64,000 nucleotides of DNA from Drosophila miranda (Eukaryota; Arthropoda; Insecta; Diptera; Drosophilidae). The notes below the pieces were generated by a model. The model was not told the DNA's origin and did not search any database. It saw nothing but the letters and a program-made list of their open reading frames with translations. A program made the position numbers and the translations under genes. How positions within the stretch are numbered: position 1 is the stretch's first letter; each line of letters begins with the position of its first letter. The stretch covers positions 21,195,718 through 21,259,717 of the forward strand of contig NC_046673.1 in assembly GCF_003369915.1 (NCBI RefSeq), written 5' to 3'. Below, piece by piece: positions 13,245 to 25,984 of the stretch.

Positions 13245-14008
13245 CTGTGTCTGCTGATTGAATTAGCGGTCGGGGTCACGTCATGACACCTTTTTAATCT
13301 GTTCAAATTTCAAATTTCGCTCCTTGTGTCCAGAGGTATCTGGATGTCGAGGAACGTGTGCCTCGAACAGGAACGTACCGATTGGTTATGGCCGTTTCTT
13401 TCTCTCCTTTTGGCTAACTCTTTTTTAATTATTTCCTGCGCTTCTCAGCATTTGCTTTCTGTCTTCTGGCATCTGATTTTGCTAGAGATCGGAGTCACCT
13501 TTTGGCCACACCTGACTCGTCCTATCCGTGCCCCTTGCTTCCCAGTCCAACGCCAATTCCACCTTCCACTTAACTCTTTTCATTCGTTTCTTTGCTGCTC
13601 AGCATTTTCTTTCTCTCTTTATGCTCCTCTTGCTGGCCCCTGGCTGCCCACCCGTCTGCCAATTACCAATTAAGCTTTGCTTAAAGCCCAATTAATACCC
13701 AGTCCGCACCGCACCGCCTGCCCCTGGCCGTGGCCCTTCAGCATCATCGCCCATCACGGCATCGCCATCGTCATCATCGCCATCATCATCATCATCAATG
13801 CAATTATTGACAACAAAGCTCGGCGCTGTGCCAAATCCCAGCCAGAAGCGGCAATCGGCTAACTGGGTCGAGAGGCATCATTCCGAGTCACTCACGGACA
13901 CTCACATAGGACATAGAGGACAGACAGGCAGCAGGAGGTTTTAGGTTGACGGAGAGGTGCAAAGGGATCCTTGCGGCAAAGGGACACTCAAAGAAAGGTT
14001 AAGGGGAG

Positions 14009-14066
14009 CACACACACACACACACACAGACACAAACACAAACACACACACACACACACACACACA
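14009..14066. repeat. CA dinucleotide microsatellite
   Basis: A long CA run interrupted by GACACAAACACAAA, followed closely by a G run at about 14,082. Confidence 0.95.
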
Positions 14067-16054
14067 ATGCCCAACAGAGTGGGGGGGGGAGCTTTGCGGC
14101 AGCATCCGCTCGACATGATGACCCAGGGCGTTCATCTAACCGAAAATTTCCACCAAATGCGGGCGAAAAAAAAAAGGTGGTGAAGAGGGGGGTGGGGTGG
14201 GGCAAGTGGTTCCGATTGGGACGGAGAGGTAAGTGAAAAATTGGTCACTGATTAAATTCAACACGTTGTGGGATTAACTAACTTGTTTTTTATTTGCCAA
14301 CGAAATTGTGTTGTTAACTTTTGGGCCCGGCCGCAGCAGACCAGCAATTACTTCTACTCCAAAAATCGGCCCACATCTGCCACACCCTCTCTCCCCCCTG
14401 GATCGGCCCAATTGAAGGCCCTCGAGCATTCAGACAGAACACTCCGCAACTCTCGACCCGACAGCCAGCCAGCTAGCCGGACTCGGACTCATGTTCCCGG
14501 AGGAGTGGATGGAGGCGCCACTAGAAGAGGAGTAGTGGTACGAGTAGGCTGTGCCATTTTTTCCTTCGATTCTCCCTTAAGGGCTAGTCAACAAATGTCC
14601 CCCCCCCCACCCAGCACACAGCCCCACCATCCCCAGTCGCGACTGTTGCGTCATTAGCGACAACATAAAAAACAAGAGACGAAAGAAGCGGACAAGATGG
14701 AGCCCAGTCCAGGGGTATCCTGTAGAAGCAAGCCGATCGCATCGAAGTGTCTGTTCTCCTGGTCTCCTGTGTTGGGCTCCCAGAGCAGTCCTCTTTATAA
14801 CAGGATCCAAGCGAAGCAAGCTTCGCCTTAAAGTGATACGATCTCCCTCTTGAATCTCCCTTGAGGATAGATCACCAAATGATATGCACTGAAAGTATCG
14901 TTTTATTCTGTTCTAAAAACGGGAATACCCTCAACAATAGAGAGAACGACGGGCAGCCATTCCGCACAACGCTGCCGCCGGCGGGAAATCGTTTTTGTTT
15001 TTGAAGTTTGCCCAACTGAAGCCCCGACTGGAGGAGCCCCCCCCCCGGCACCAGAGAGAGCTTCAGAGGATGGTGTCTGGAGTGTGGGAGTCTGGAGCCC
15101 GCAGTGTCCTGGGCGGGCTCCGCGCCACGCCGCGTCTGCGGTGCGGAAGCGGCCTAACCTGGCCAACAACTTGAGGCGACTTTTTGCACTCATTTCGCAC
15201 GTTCAAACAAAGGAGCGGGAACAAAGGCGGCGCGGTGCGGGGCGGAGCACACAGCGAGTCCAAAGTAATTGGTGGAGCAAGACGCACGGGAGATGGGCAA
15301 AAGAAAGGACTAGAACGGTTGGAAGAGCCGGCTCATCGCAGGGACATCGCCAGGCGACAAAACTGACAGCCGTCATTTTGCTTGCCAGAAACTTTCCAGG
15401 AAGAATCCCCTCATCCTTTGGATTCCTACGAGAATGATCTTTGCATTTTGTGATCTTTCTTATTTAAACAGGAGTTTCTTTCGTACGATTCTTTCTTGCA
15501 TGAATTCTTTCCGTTCTGTAGATGGGCTTGTACTTTATGTAGTATTTGGATTTTGTCGGCTGGCTGTGTGTTTGGGAGCAGAACGCAGCTTTAGGCACCC
15601 GGACAGCTCCTGGCTGCGTCCTCCTGGATGCTTCTGGAGATGGAAGTGGAACAAAATGGAGGCGGGCAAAAGCAGAAGGCATTAGGGGCATCAGCCGCAC
15701 ACGAAAATACAGTTAGCTTAAAGCATTTCCCGTATTTTACTGTCATGCCACATTGCCATGCGGCACGGCTTCCATCTGTATGTGTGCCATCTGTGTGTGT
15801 GTGTGTGTGTGTGCTTAGAGGGTGTTGCCGTTGCCCCAACGGTGCTTTGGGGTTTTCTACTTGGTCGTTGTAAATTACTTGATTCGTTGTTGGAATTTAA
15901 TTAACATTTTCCTAAGTTTACTTTTAGTCTTTTTAGTAACTCTCTGTCTCTGTCTCTGTCTCTGACTCTGTCTCTGGGTGTGCTCTCTTCTTCTCTTTCT
16001 CTCTCTCTGTGTGCTGTCTCTTTCCCTTGTTGCGCTGTTGTCTCTCTCTCTAGA

Positions 16055-16076
16055 GTGTGTGTGTGTGTGTGTGTGT
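16055..16076. repeat. GT dinucleotide microsatellite
   Basis: GT run preceded by a CT-rich tract at about 15,950-16,050. Confidence 0.9.
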
Positions 16077-17207
16077 ACAGTGTCCCTGTTTCATGCGGGC
16101 AGAATCGGACTCAAAGCTTAGGAGTTGTTAGGTTTAAACATCCAGGCTTCTGCATATGTGTTGGTAAGCACATAAACACACATAGGCGCACACGCCGTGT
16201 GTGTGTGACATGCAAAAACAATAATTGCGCGTGTAGACAATATGGATTTTCAACTATTTATGTGGTCGTCTGTCGCCCATTTGTGTATGCACGAGTCCCC
16301 TTTTCCAGTGTGGATTTATGTTTGCAAAAAAACAGTTGGCAGATCTTTTTAAGATGCAGAAACGGAGTGGTTGGAGTAGTTCTCAAGAGTGATAGACTAT
16401 TGCAAATCGGCGAACTTTAACGAACGAGTAGCTGCCCTTCGGAAAGATGAATGAATTTCCGATGTTTTCCCAAGTCAATTTAGGCTTCAATTTGAGGAAA
16501 TGTAATGGCCATTTGTTAGGCAGAAATATGAGCACACTCATGCCCCACAAATACCCGTTAGGCAATGCCCGAACAGACAATTAAATGCCAATTACGGTTT
16601 CAATTTTCCAAACGCAACAATTAGCATCAATGATATTGATATTGATTATCATATCATTGCCCGAAATGTTAGACGGGGCTCTACGAGTACGAGTATATGT
16701 ATGTGCAGGCTGTTCGAATTTCGCACTATTCACAAACACACCCACACGCACACCCATACACACACCCACACACACTGCATTCCGATGAGGGTCAGGACCC
16801 CTCACTGCAACGCATTGCTTCGCACGGCATCCCATCAGACACCATCCGGACAGGACAGGCATGAACTGAAATTTCAAAAGGAATTTGAAATCAAGCCAGC
16901 AACAACATGAACTCCGAGTGCGAGCCGAACCATTGCAATCCTTTACATAAAAAACAATGCAAATACAGTCAAATTAAGCAAATATAAATAAAATGCACAG
17001 TTGAAAAAACATTGGCAAAATGCTATGGAATGACCGTGTTTCGGATGGTTGTCTGTCTGAGTGTGCAAGTGTGTTTTTTCCGAACAACAAAGGATATTTA
17101 ATACTATATATGAATATGAACAAATGTATGCATATACATACTCGAATGGAGCATGAAATCAAATGCAATAAAATTCTCTGACATGTTGCGATATGTTACA
17201 CTGCCAC

Positions 17208-17238
17208 CGCCTCCGCCTCCGCCCCCGCCCCCGCCTCC
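17208..17238. repeat. CCGCCT/CCGCCC hexamer-like repeat
   Basis: GC-rich purine/pyrimidine strand-asymmetric repeat in otherwise AT-rich DNA. Confidence 0.85.
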
Positions 17239-19149
17239 ATTTCCATCTCCTTCTCGTAACGTGGCAATTTTGCTCTTGATCGAGCCGCCTGCATAGAAGT
17301 AAAAGAAAGTAATTTCCAAATGAAAATAAAACACAAAAATAACAATCACACACAATTGAAATTAAACGAAATTGCATTTGGTAATCGAATCGTATCGAGT
17401 CCAATCGACTTCAATTGCATTGCCACTCGGTCCCTCGGCCACTCGGGCACTCGGAAACTCGGCTCTCAAATCGAAACCATCGCACATTTCCACATTTGCA
17501 TGCGATGCATGGATGCGGGCCTGGTCGACAGCTTTTTGCCATAATTGTTGGCCTAATGACTTAATTCCTTGGCCCATGGCTAAGCCGGGACCAAACGGCC
17601 ACTGAGCGGCTTGTCCGAGAGCTCTGTAATCCCATTGAGGGACCACAGAGACATAGAGCCCACTCCTAGTCCTCATTGTCCGCAAGTGGAGAAGCACAAC
17701 TGTACTAGTTCTGCCATTGAATCGATGCCACTTTTAGAGATCTTAAAATCTATCCCTTCGATGGAAAAAGTCGAATATATGAGAAGCATCGATTGGGCAG
17801 ACGATTGGTAGGATCTCAATTTCTTTGCCGTTTCTTCAGGGTCATATTCTAGGACCTGCCCCAACAAATAAAGAAAACTATAAAGAACTTCATTCAGTAC
17901 TATAATCGTTATCGCTCCGATATCACTGGTTATCGAACTATTTAAAATCGCTTTCCTTCAGCCTCGCGAAAGAGGAAAAGAACTGCCGTCAAAGCCCTTT
18001 CTTCAATTGGATTTCCTTCTTTTTGTGTTCCCTGCGATAAATATTAACATTTTGCCGAGCGCGCAAACAAATAAACTTTATTTTGGGCATCCACCAGGGG
18101 GAGCAGAGCAACAGAAGGCGGCAGGCTCCACTAGAAACCGTTGCTACCCCTTCAACAGCCCTTCTCACCCCCATCGCTTCGTGGGCGGGTGCGTTTTCCC
18201 CTCCATTGCTTGACAAAGTAAGCTCAAACAATTTCATTTCCCAAGCAAACAGAAACAGACAAACACACAAAAACACGCACGCACACATGCACGTACGCAC
18301 ATCAGTACACACAGATACACACACACACACACACTCGCATAACGGTACATTAATTGATAATTGTTTTGTGCTCAAAAGAAATTAAGCAGCAGCAGAAGCA
18401 GACTTCCTGCTCTCCCCTTCCCCCACCCTTTTTTTGACTCCCACTCGTCCTCGCACACCCCATTACACAGCAGATGTACAGCAGAGTGAAATGGGGAGAA
18501 GTGAGGGGGGGGGGCTTCCACGACTCGTCAACTACCTTTTGTTGCCCCTCATTTTCTACTAGAGTTTTCATTTCGGCTATCTGCCTGTTGTGTCTATACC
18601 CTTCCAGAGAGAGAATGATGATTTTGATGGCCAAATCGTAGCTATTTATTGGTCTGTCTGCCCACAGACTTATTTACATACTTCCATAAGCTTTTCTAAT
18701 CTATTTTCTATGGTTCTTCTAATTACAGGGAGTAGAATATTTCTTTCAGTGGCGCAGTGCAGTGTAGCGAATGAGTCTGCTCGCCTATGGGTAATTTGTA
18801 CATTTAACGCTGCAAATCCAGAATCTTTTATGCATGCAATTCAGATATAAGTACATTGGTATTCTCCTATATTGACCCTCATCCACCCTCGACCCTAATA
18901 TGATTGCATCCAGAACAAAGAAGCAGGAACAGAAGTTACATTTCCTTACGTTGCAAAAACGTAAGCTTTTTTTTTTCGGTGGCCCTCAGCAGTCGCATGA
19001 TACGTATACGCATCGGTGGTCGCATGGAAATCCATTCGGTTTTTGGCTATCCCAGTACACGCACAATACATTCCTTCTTCGTTCGGTTTCATCGAGAAAT
19101 GGTGTTTTCTTACACTGAAAGAAACCACCAAAAAAAAACCATGTGGAAT

Positions 19150-19535
19150 CGCAGCTAGGACCGCGGCTCTACTTTTATACTCGACACTCAGTCAGCATGG
19201 CTCCCCTCCGCCAGAGGCCACACACTGCTCGAGGAAGAGTGTGTGAGAGAGAGAGAGAGCATTTGCCACTGCCAATTCATTTGTTCCTTCTGTTCTTTAG
19301 TTATCGCAGGATTGTATCTGGATATAAAATCTGGTTGCTCTAGCTCTTATAGTATCTGAGAACTAGGCGTCAAACAAGACGGACGACGGATGGACAGACA
19401 TAGCAATATCGACTCAGCTATTGATGCTGATCAAGAATATATTAACTTTATGGGGTCGGAAAAGCTTTCTTCTGGGTGTTACGCACATCCATTCGCCACA
19501 AATCTAGTGTACCCCTATACCTATGCTCTTTTTGA
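19150..19535. mobile_element. DINE-1/mini-me-type Helitron fragment
   Basis: It shares an ordered set of blocks with the longer copy at 25,985-27,085: a CGGCTCTAC/CAACTCTAC start followed by a TACTCGACACTCAGTCAG-like block; CAGCATGGCTC with CTCCGCCAGA; TTTGTTCCTT; a GACG/GACA-rich microsatellite; a CTATTGATGCTGATCAAGAA block followed by TTTATGGGGTCGGAA; and a near-terminal ACACATCCA with CCACAAATCTA. Drosophila mini-me/DINE-1 elements are known for a GTCY proto-microsatellite and AT-rich tracts. It is non-autonomous and has no open frame. Confidence 0.75.
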
Positions 19536-22500
19536 GTAGCAGAGAAGATTGCTTTTCATTCAGAAATGAAAGAAACTGAAAGATGAAATGGGAATTGAGG
19601 CCTTTTTTCGGATTGGTCGGATAAGTGGGTATGAGGACTTTTTTTCGGATTGGTCGGATTAGTGGGTATCCTAATAGTCGGTATATGATCGGAATGGGAA
19701 TTGTTGGTACCTATTTTCATTAACTTTTTGCGTTTGCTGCTTGTTTTGGACATGTTGAGGTGCCCCATGCGCCCCACCCACGCTGAAAATTAATTGAACG
19801 ATTAGTTTTTGTACGTGAACGTGGAGGATGTCCATGCCCCCCGTCCAGCGTGCAGGTGCCGCCCGGAAGTCCCCCCTGTGTTGTCCCTAGATGCGGCTCC
19901 TTGTCTGCCTCTGGGTCCTGCCTCTGGCTCTGGCTCTGGATCTGGTCCCTGGTCCTGTCTCTGGCCACTATTTAATTTTATCTGCTCTGCTTTGGCTTTT
20001 ATTTTCGTTTTTATCGCATATACAGCAACAAAACTATGTACAACAATTTGCCACGCCCACCCAAAAAAGAAATATCCCCAAATAAGATAGGGGAGTGAGA
20101 GGGGGGAAGTGAGGGACAGGAAGACAGGAAGAAAAAAGTCAAATGCCAAAGCACTAAAAAGTCAAAAGGCCACAAAGAAGCAAGAGGCAACAACAAGCAA
20201 TAGTAATGACAACCAACACTAAAGAGCGGAGAGCGAGAAGGAGAAGTAGAGGTAGAGAAGGAGAGAGAGAGATGGGCGATGGGCGCAAAAGTTAAAATAA
20301 ATAGAACAAAGCAACAAACGCATGAAATCACACAACAGAGACACAAAGAGAGAGAGAGAGAAGTTGTGGAAAGAGAAAGGCGAATCGAGAGAAGGAGTGC
20401 CAATGCCACGCCTCCACCACCAACCGAATGGGTCTACAAAACGTGGCCAAAACGACACAAGAAGCCCGCCTAAAAATGACAGCAAATGCGGCAATGTGTT
20501 GTATGCCCCCACACCCACCCCGCACCAAAAGACAGAGAAATTAGAGGTGGGCCGAGAGGGGAAACTGGAGCGTTAAATAGTAGCTGCAGGGGGGTAGTGG
20601 CAAGAGGCGCACAGAGCAGAGCAAGAACAGATAATTTAAAGCAACACCGTCGATGGCCTGGCCTCCAGCGCCTGAAGCCTGACTCCCGATTCCTGGCTCC
20701 TGGCTCCAGGCTCCTGTTTCTCCATGAACCCTGCCCCCGCCCCCGCCCCTGCTGGTGTGTCTCTGCCTTAGTGCCCCACCAGAAAGCCGAATGGCAACTG
20801 TTGATAATGATGATGGAGATGCCGTCGACACGCTCTCGCCTTTGGGCACAGTGTGGCACAGAGAACAGCAACAGAAACAGGAGGAAGCTTAGCAAGAGGC
20901 TTTGATCAATCCGGTACGCCATATTTGAAGCATCTATAGCATGGTCCTAAGATCCGGCATACACTTTGCTTGCAGCATTCATGTTTTATTTGGAAAAGAT
21001 CCTTGTGATCCATCATCGGCGATCTGCCTGGCTTCAAGTCCGGCTGGTGGACTCTGGGCAGAAATTGGTGTTGTGGCTGCCACTGTGACAGCACTGCTTC
21101 TTGCGGCTTCTTGACGTCCCCGCATACGCACACGCGCGTGATCCAGCGGCACGCGCCACTGGAGAGGCGACCCCCAAAGAGGGGGTCCCACACAGTGGAG
21201 AACCAGCCGAGGCAGGCGCAAGGCAATGTCGCGCTGTCTTGTCTCTCTCACAGGCTCTTCCTTTGCCACTCACAAACACACACGCGGTAATTAATTTTAT
21301 TTAATTTTCGACGACAATTCAAGCGACAAGAGGCAAGGGCCAAGAGGCAAGGCCCAGGCCCAGGCCGCGCGGGGGAGTGCCGCTGTCACACAGGAAAAAA
21401 CAAGTTAACAAAACGTCAACAATAAAACGAATGCCGGCAAAATGGCCAACGTGGGTCAAGACAGACAATGCCAAAATTCCAGCTCCCTCGCTCTCTGCCC
21501 GTCTTCCTCTCCCTCGCTCCCTATCTCTACTCCTTATTTCTCCAAAGATGAGGCCAAGACCCTGTCCGGGTCCTTGTCCGTGTCCGTGGCCGTGTCCGTG
21601 GCCGTGTTCGTGCAGGGGGCACATAATTATCAGCCACATCAGCCACAGACGACAAGACTTTGATAATCATCAGCCCAGCAACGGAGACCAGACATTGGCG
21701 GGGGGCTAAGGGCAGGCGTACGGCAGAGCAGGCCCCCACATCCACGGGGGAAGAACAACGAAATTGGCGAAACGAAACGAAGTAGGAAAACAAGTTTAAC
21801 TTAATTGTCAACATTGTGCCAGGCGGAACACTTCCCTCGGCTGCCGAAGTACAAGTTGCACTACCAAAGCCATTAGTCATAGGATTTGTAGTGAAATTTC
21901 GCCTAACATGGGCATAGACCAGCAATAGGAATTATTTGAATATTGTTGGATATTCTCATTACCTTAAAAATCATGTATATAGAAAGGAAAGAATGAATTG
22001 TGATCTGTGAGGAATGTTTACAGTGATCAAACTCTTTATATAGTTGCAGCATTATTGACTATTATAATTATAGTTGTAGGTTATGGATAGGTACAGCATA
22101 TGGCATGACAGGGGCGTCTCACTTTTCACTTAATGGCGCTGCAAAATCGTCATACCCTCTGGAAGGGTGCAAACAACAATGGAGGGCAAACCAAAGAATA
22201 AGGAAGAGCGGAAGAGCAAAGCAACGGCAGCAGAGCCAGAGAGCAAGAACAAGCAAAAGCTGAATACCAAAACGGAAGAGCATAAAGTAACGGCACTAAT
22301 GATGGAGCACGCAATCTTCGCCGGCAGTGGGGGCTCTGGAGGAATGATTAGGGAGAAACGGAGAGACATAGACACAGAGAGAGCCAGAGAGAGTCGACAG
22401 GGATGTGTCAACGAATGACGAATTTTATAAACGCACGAAAAATTTCAGTTACGAAAACCAAAAACCAAAAAGCGAGAATTAAAAAGTGGATGCAATTGTG

Positions 22501-23379
22501 AAAGCAGCTCCTGGCAGAAACGACTCCACTCCGTCTAACCCCTTGCGACAGCATCCAAGTAAATCCAATTTCAATCCAATTTCAATCCAGGCGCAGACAG
22601 ATAGACAGACGACACCCAGTTGGAGCGTTCGGATAATAAAAAAGCACACAGATCCTCTCGAGAGTACCGAGTTCCAAGTGTACTCAACAGTTGAAACAAA
22701 CAAGTACTTAACGATAACTATTTACTATAAATTCTTTAAAGGAAGATCTGCAGTGGTTAAAGGATATTTTTTCAGGCTCCTTTGATCAGAATTCCTTCCC
22801 ATGCCAAACTGTCGCAAAAACACATAACACCCCTTTGCACTCCACAAGTCCTCTGTAGGAGAACAACAACGAAAACGCATCGTGCGCGTCACTAATGAGA
22901 CTCTAAACAAATCCCCAGCCAGAGTCCCGGCTCCCCACCCTGGAGTCGCATGCCAGCACGCTTCTCGTAATCCTTAACGCTCTCTCCAAACAAGGAGACA
23001 AAGCGGGACCCCAAACAGACAGCGCGCCACAGCAATAAAATTTAAAAGCGTGATTATTTGCAAGAAAGCCAAAAACAACAACAACAAAAAGTGTGTTAGT
23101 GTTCCCAAAGGGGGATGGGGATGAGTTTTCGTTGGCTTTTAAAGCGGCTAATTATGATTGGCCATGGAAAAGCTAATTGCAACTAATTTTGGTCGCAAAG
23201 CAAAGCAAACAAAAAACCGCAGAATAATGAAAAATTCAAATTTCAAATTTAAATTCAACACAGGCGCCCTCTATCGCAGTACAGAACATATCGATATCAT
23301 GCATGCGGAATCAGTTTCGGAACGGAACCCAACTCGAACCAGCTCTGCAAAGAGTGTGCAAACATTTTCGTAAAATATA
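19536..23379. other. Non-coding stretch upstream of PpV
   Basis: No supported gene. The stretch has short-period GC-rich repeats such as the TCCGTG/GCCGTG run at about 21,562-21,614 and GA-rich tracts at 20,220-20,390. Open frames overlap in several phases and are not coherent proteins. Confidence 0.55.
21562..21614. repeat. Imperfect TCCGTG/GCCGTG hexamer repeat
   Basis: Hexamer-periodic tract. It is open in more than one frame because of its periodicity. Confidence 0.8.
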
Positions 23380-24335
23380 ATTTTCAACGGTATATAGAAA
23401 TCATATAAAAGCAAGTACATAGAAAAGACCAGTCAGGTAGAGTATTGATTCATTAATCGGATAAAATTATGTGGGCAGAACTGAGAGTTCTATTAAGTTA
23501 GTTATATTGCACGGAATTTCAAAAACGAGGAATATGTATAATTCATCAGTATATTTTGAAAATGAGACCGTATATTGCATACCCTAGGAAAGGATATTAT
23601 AGAGTTAAGAAAATGTTTGTAATCCCAGGCTCCGTAGGTATTAGGATCGAGATAAATATATACAAGATACTAATAATATACATGAATATGTCTAAAACAA
23701 ATCAATTTGAGAAAAACCTTTATAAATTACATTTTATCTTCATATAAAATTGACGAAATAGGGTATAAAAATGCCTATACACGCATCATGTCTTAAAATA
23801 CCAGCAACATTGCGACTGTTTGTTTTTGTTGAACTATATTGTTTAAACCTTGTTTTAGCCAAAATAGAATAAAAGCAAGGATTAAAAACTAGCCAATCCT
23901 GAAGAAAATTTACTCTTCAACGGCCTAAAATTATGTGGGCAGAACTAAGGGTTTTAGTTAGCCAGCATTATTCAACGGTATAAAGAAATTGAGCAATTGG
24001 AACGATTTTTCTCTTACGTTTTATTACGTTTAATTTGTTTGACCATTTTCGATAAAACCTTTTTATACGCAAAATGCAATAAAAGCAAGTATTAAGAATA
24101 AGCCAGTTAAGGAGAAAAATTATTCATGAATCGTATAAAATAATGTGGGCATGGCTAAATGTGCTATATAGCTGAGAATATTCCACGAAAGATCAAAAAC
24201 GAGGAATATGTATAATAGAACTTGCATTCGTCAGTATATTTACGGTATATTTTTAAAATGAGACCGTATACTTTGGTATATTTCTGAGAGTCGGACGGTA
24301 TATTTCAAAGATAAGTCCGATATTTGATCGAATAA
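23380..24335. repeat. AT-rich dispersed repeat, about three degenerate direct copies
   Basis: Blocks recur at about 23,390-23,585, 23,865-24,000 and 24,055-24,330. The shared blocks in order are ATAAAAGCAAG, AGCCAGT, a TCATTAATCGGATAAAAT-like block, TTATGTGGGCAGAACT, AAAACGAGGAATATGTATAA, a TCAGTATATTTACGGTATAT-like block and AATGAGACCGTATA. The last copy ends within about 40 bp of the PpV start codon, so the PpV promoter and 5' leader lie in or against it. Inverted copies lie at 46,600-46,880 and 47,400-47,560, upstream of the zinc-finger gene. Confidence 0.8.
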
Positions 24336-24372
24336 TAAAATAAAATATATAAAATTTTGGCCAGCCGACAAC

Positions 24373-25447
24373 ATGGGCGATGTGGACAAATGGATAGAGA
24401 TTGTGAAGGAGTGCAAGTACCTGCCCGAAAATGAACTGAGGAAGCTCTGTGATATGGTCTGCGACATCCTCCTGGAGGAGACGAACATACTGCCAGTGAG
24501 CACGCCCGTCACCGTCTGCGGCGACATACACGGCCAGGTGAGTGGCGCCAAGCAACCAGCCCCAGGAAGCGTGCTTTGTGTCCGAAAACTGGTATGCAAC
24601 CTGAACTGTCGCCCCTTTGTAGTTCTATGACTTGGAGCAGCTGTTCCGGGAGGGCGGCCAGGTGCCGGATACAAACTACATATTCATGGGAGATTTTGTG
24701 GATCGGGGCTACTACAGCCTGGAGACATTCACCCGCCTGCTGACGCTGAAGGCGCGCCACCCCAGCCGAATCACACTGTTGCGCGGTAACCACGAGACGC
24801 GACAAATAACCAAGGTGTATGGGTTCTTTGACGAGTGTTTTGGCAAGTATGGCAACACGAATGGCTGGAAATACTGCTGCAAGGTCTTCGATCTGCTTAC
24901 CATAGCTGCGGTGAGATCTGAAACCCTCGAATTGGCGTTGCGATTGCCCCGGTTTGACCCGCTTTGTTGCTTTCTTTTGTGCTTGCAGATCATTGACGAG
25001 GAGATCTTGTGCGTGCATGGCGGCCTGAGTCCCGAGATTATAACCCTGGATCAAATACGAACCATCGAGAGAAATGGTGAGATACCGTACAAGGGAGCCT
25101 TCTGTGATCTGGTCTGGTCCGACCCGGAGGACATGGAATACTGGGGCCAGAGTCCGCGCGGCGCCGGCTGGCTCTTTGGCCACAATGTCACCAAAGACTT
25201 CATGGCCATCAATAATCTCGATCTGATCTGTCGTGCCCATCAGCTGGTGAACGAGGGCATCAAGTACATGTTCGATGGCAAGCTGGTGACTGTCTGGTCG
25301 GCGCCCAACTATTGCTACCGCTGCGGGAATGTGGCGGCCATCCTCAGCTTCGAGACGGCGCAGCAACGGACAACGAAGATCTTCCTGGCCGTGCCCGACG
25401 ATGAGCGTGTCATACCCAAGCAGAATACGACGCCCTATTTCCTCTAA
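24373..25447 (+). CDS. PpV: Protein phosphatase V, PP6-type Ser/Thr phosphatase catalytic subunit
   Basis: Three exons: 24373-24537, 24623-24910 and 24989-25447 (introns of 85 and 78 bp, both phase 0, GT-AG). The product is 303 aa, the usual PP6 length. All PPP-family metal and phosphate motifs are present: GDIHG at 50-54, GDFVDRG at 78-84, RGNHE at 109-113, HGGLSP at 161-166, the RAHQ block and [11 protein letters not shown]. It ends in TPYFL, the carboxymethylated C-terminus typical of PP2A/PP4/PP6. PP6 with its SAPS and ankyrin subunits dephosphorylates mitotic targets such as Aurora A, in cytoplasm and nucleus. The sequence is almost identical to melanogaster PpV as I remember it. Its 5' flank is the AT-rich repeat cluster. 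No canonical AATAAA lies close downstream. Confidence 0.96.
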
Positions 25448-25984
25448 ATCCATCCCGCACAGCTGTGGTATTTGCTTCAACTCAGGATTGGGTCTGCGGC
25501 TCCCCAAGGTGCTGGTGAAGGAGGAGCCAGTCCATCCAATTGTCTACCTATGAAAACCAATCCACCCCGTAAAAACGCCATTCGCCAGCAGCCGCCTTTA
25601 CACCTGTAGTTTGCTCTTCCCTCTTTACTGTATCGCCACAAACATATCTCAATTTAAGAGGAACAGAACGGAGCGAATGTCTGTTCCAGCTGTTTCATCG
25701 GTTGGGAGGAAATGGATAGGGGGGGAGCAAACGCCTTTATATAGATATATACATACATATATAGGTATATATATTCATTTCAAATGTGGATTCCAATCTT
25801 ATTTATTTCTGTGAGCAAACAAAATTGCAATTACAAATTTGTGTACATTTTTTAACGATATTTACGCAACAAAACCACTTATGTTTCCCCAACAACAAGA
25901 ACTTTTTATGTGTGAAACAGAGTTTCCCCCAAAACCAAAACGAACACCGCGCGATTCAAAAAAAAAACGAGGGCGAACGTTGTG
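25448..25984 (+). other. PpV 3' UTR and flank
   Basis: AT-rich tail with TATATA-rich stretches at about 25,740-25,775. The reading frame stays open for 53 codons after the PpV TAA, but TAA is the least leaky stop and the PP6 C-terminus is functionally constrained, so I treat this as UTR. Confidence 0.5.

Larger units (their letters stand above)
9676..19149. other. Long non-coding stretch
   Basis: No supported gene. GC-rich blocks at 10,650-11,100, 12,390-12,900 and 14,300-15,400 give overlapping open frames in several phases at once, which is typical of short-period repeats and not of one gene. At 10,990-11,070 there is a run of GGCATC and CCACAT hexamer-like units. CA, GT, GGA and poly-C runs are scattered through it. 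Confidence 0.6.

Noticed and set aside
20470..21925. Multiple 100-150 aa frames on both strands
   Set aside because: Overlapping in all phases over GC-rich simple sequence; no splice or domain support.
24509..25507. 332-aa minus-strand open frame
   Set aside because: Antisense of PpV, running across its introns.
25448..25606. 53 open codons after the PpV TAA, a third possible readthrough tail
   Set aside because: TAA is the tightest stop, the PP6 C-terminal Leu is functionally needed, and the tail composition is not protein-like.
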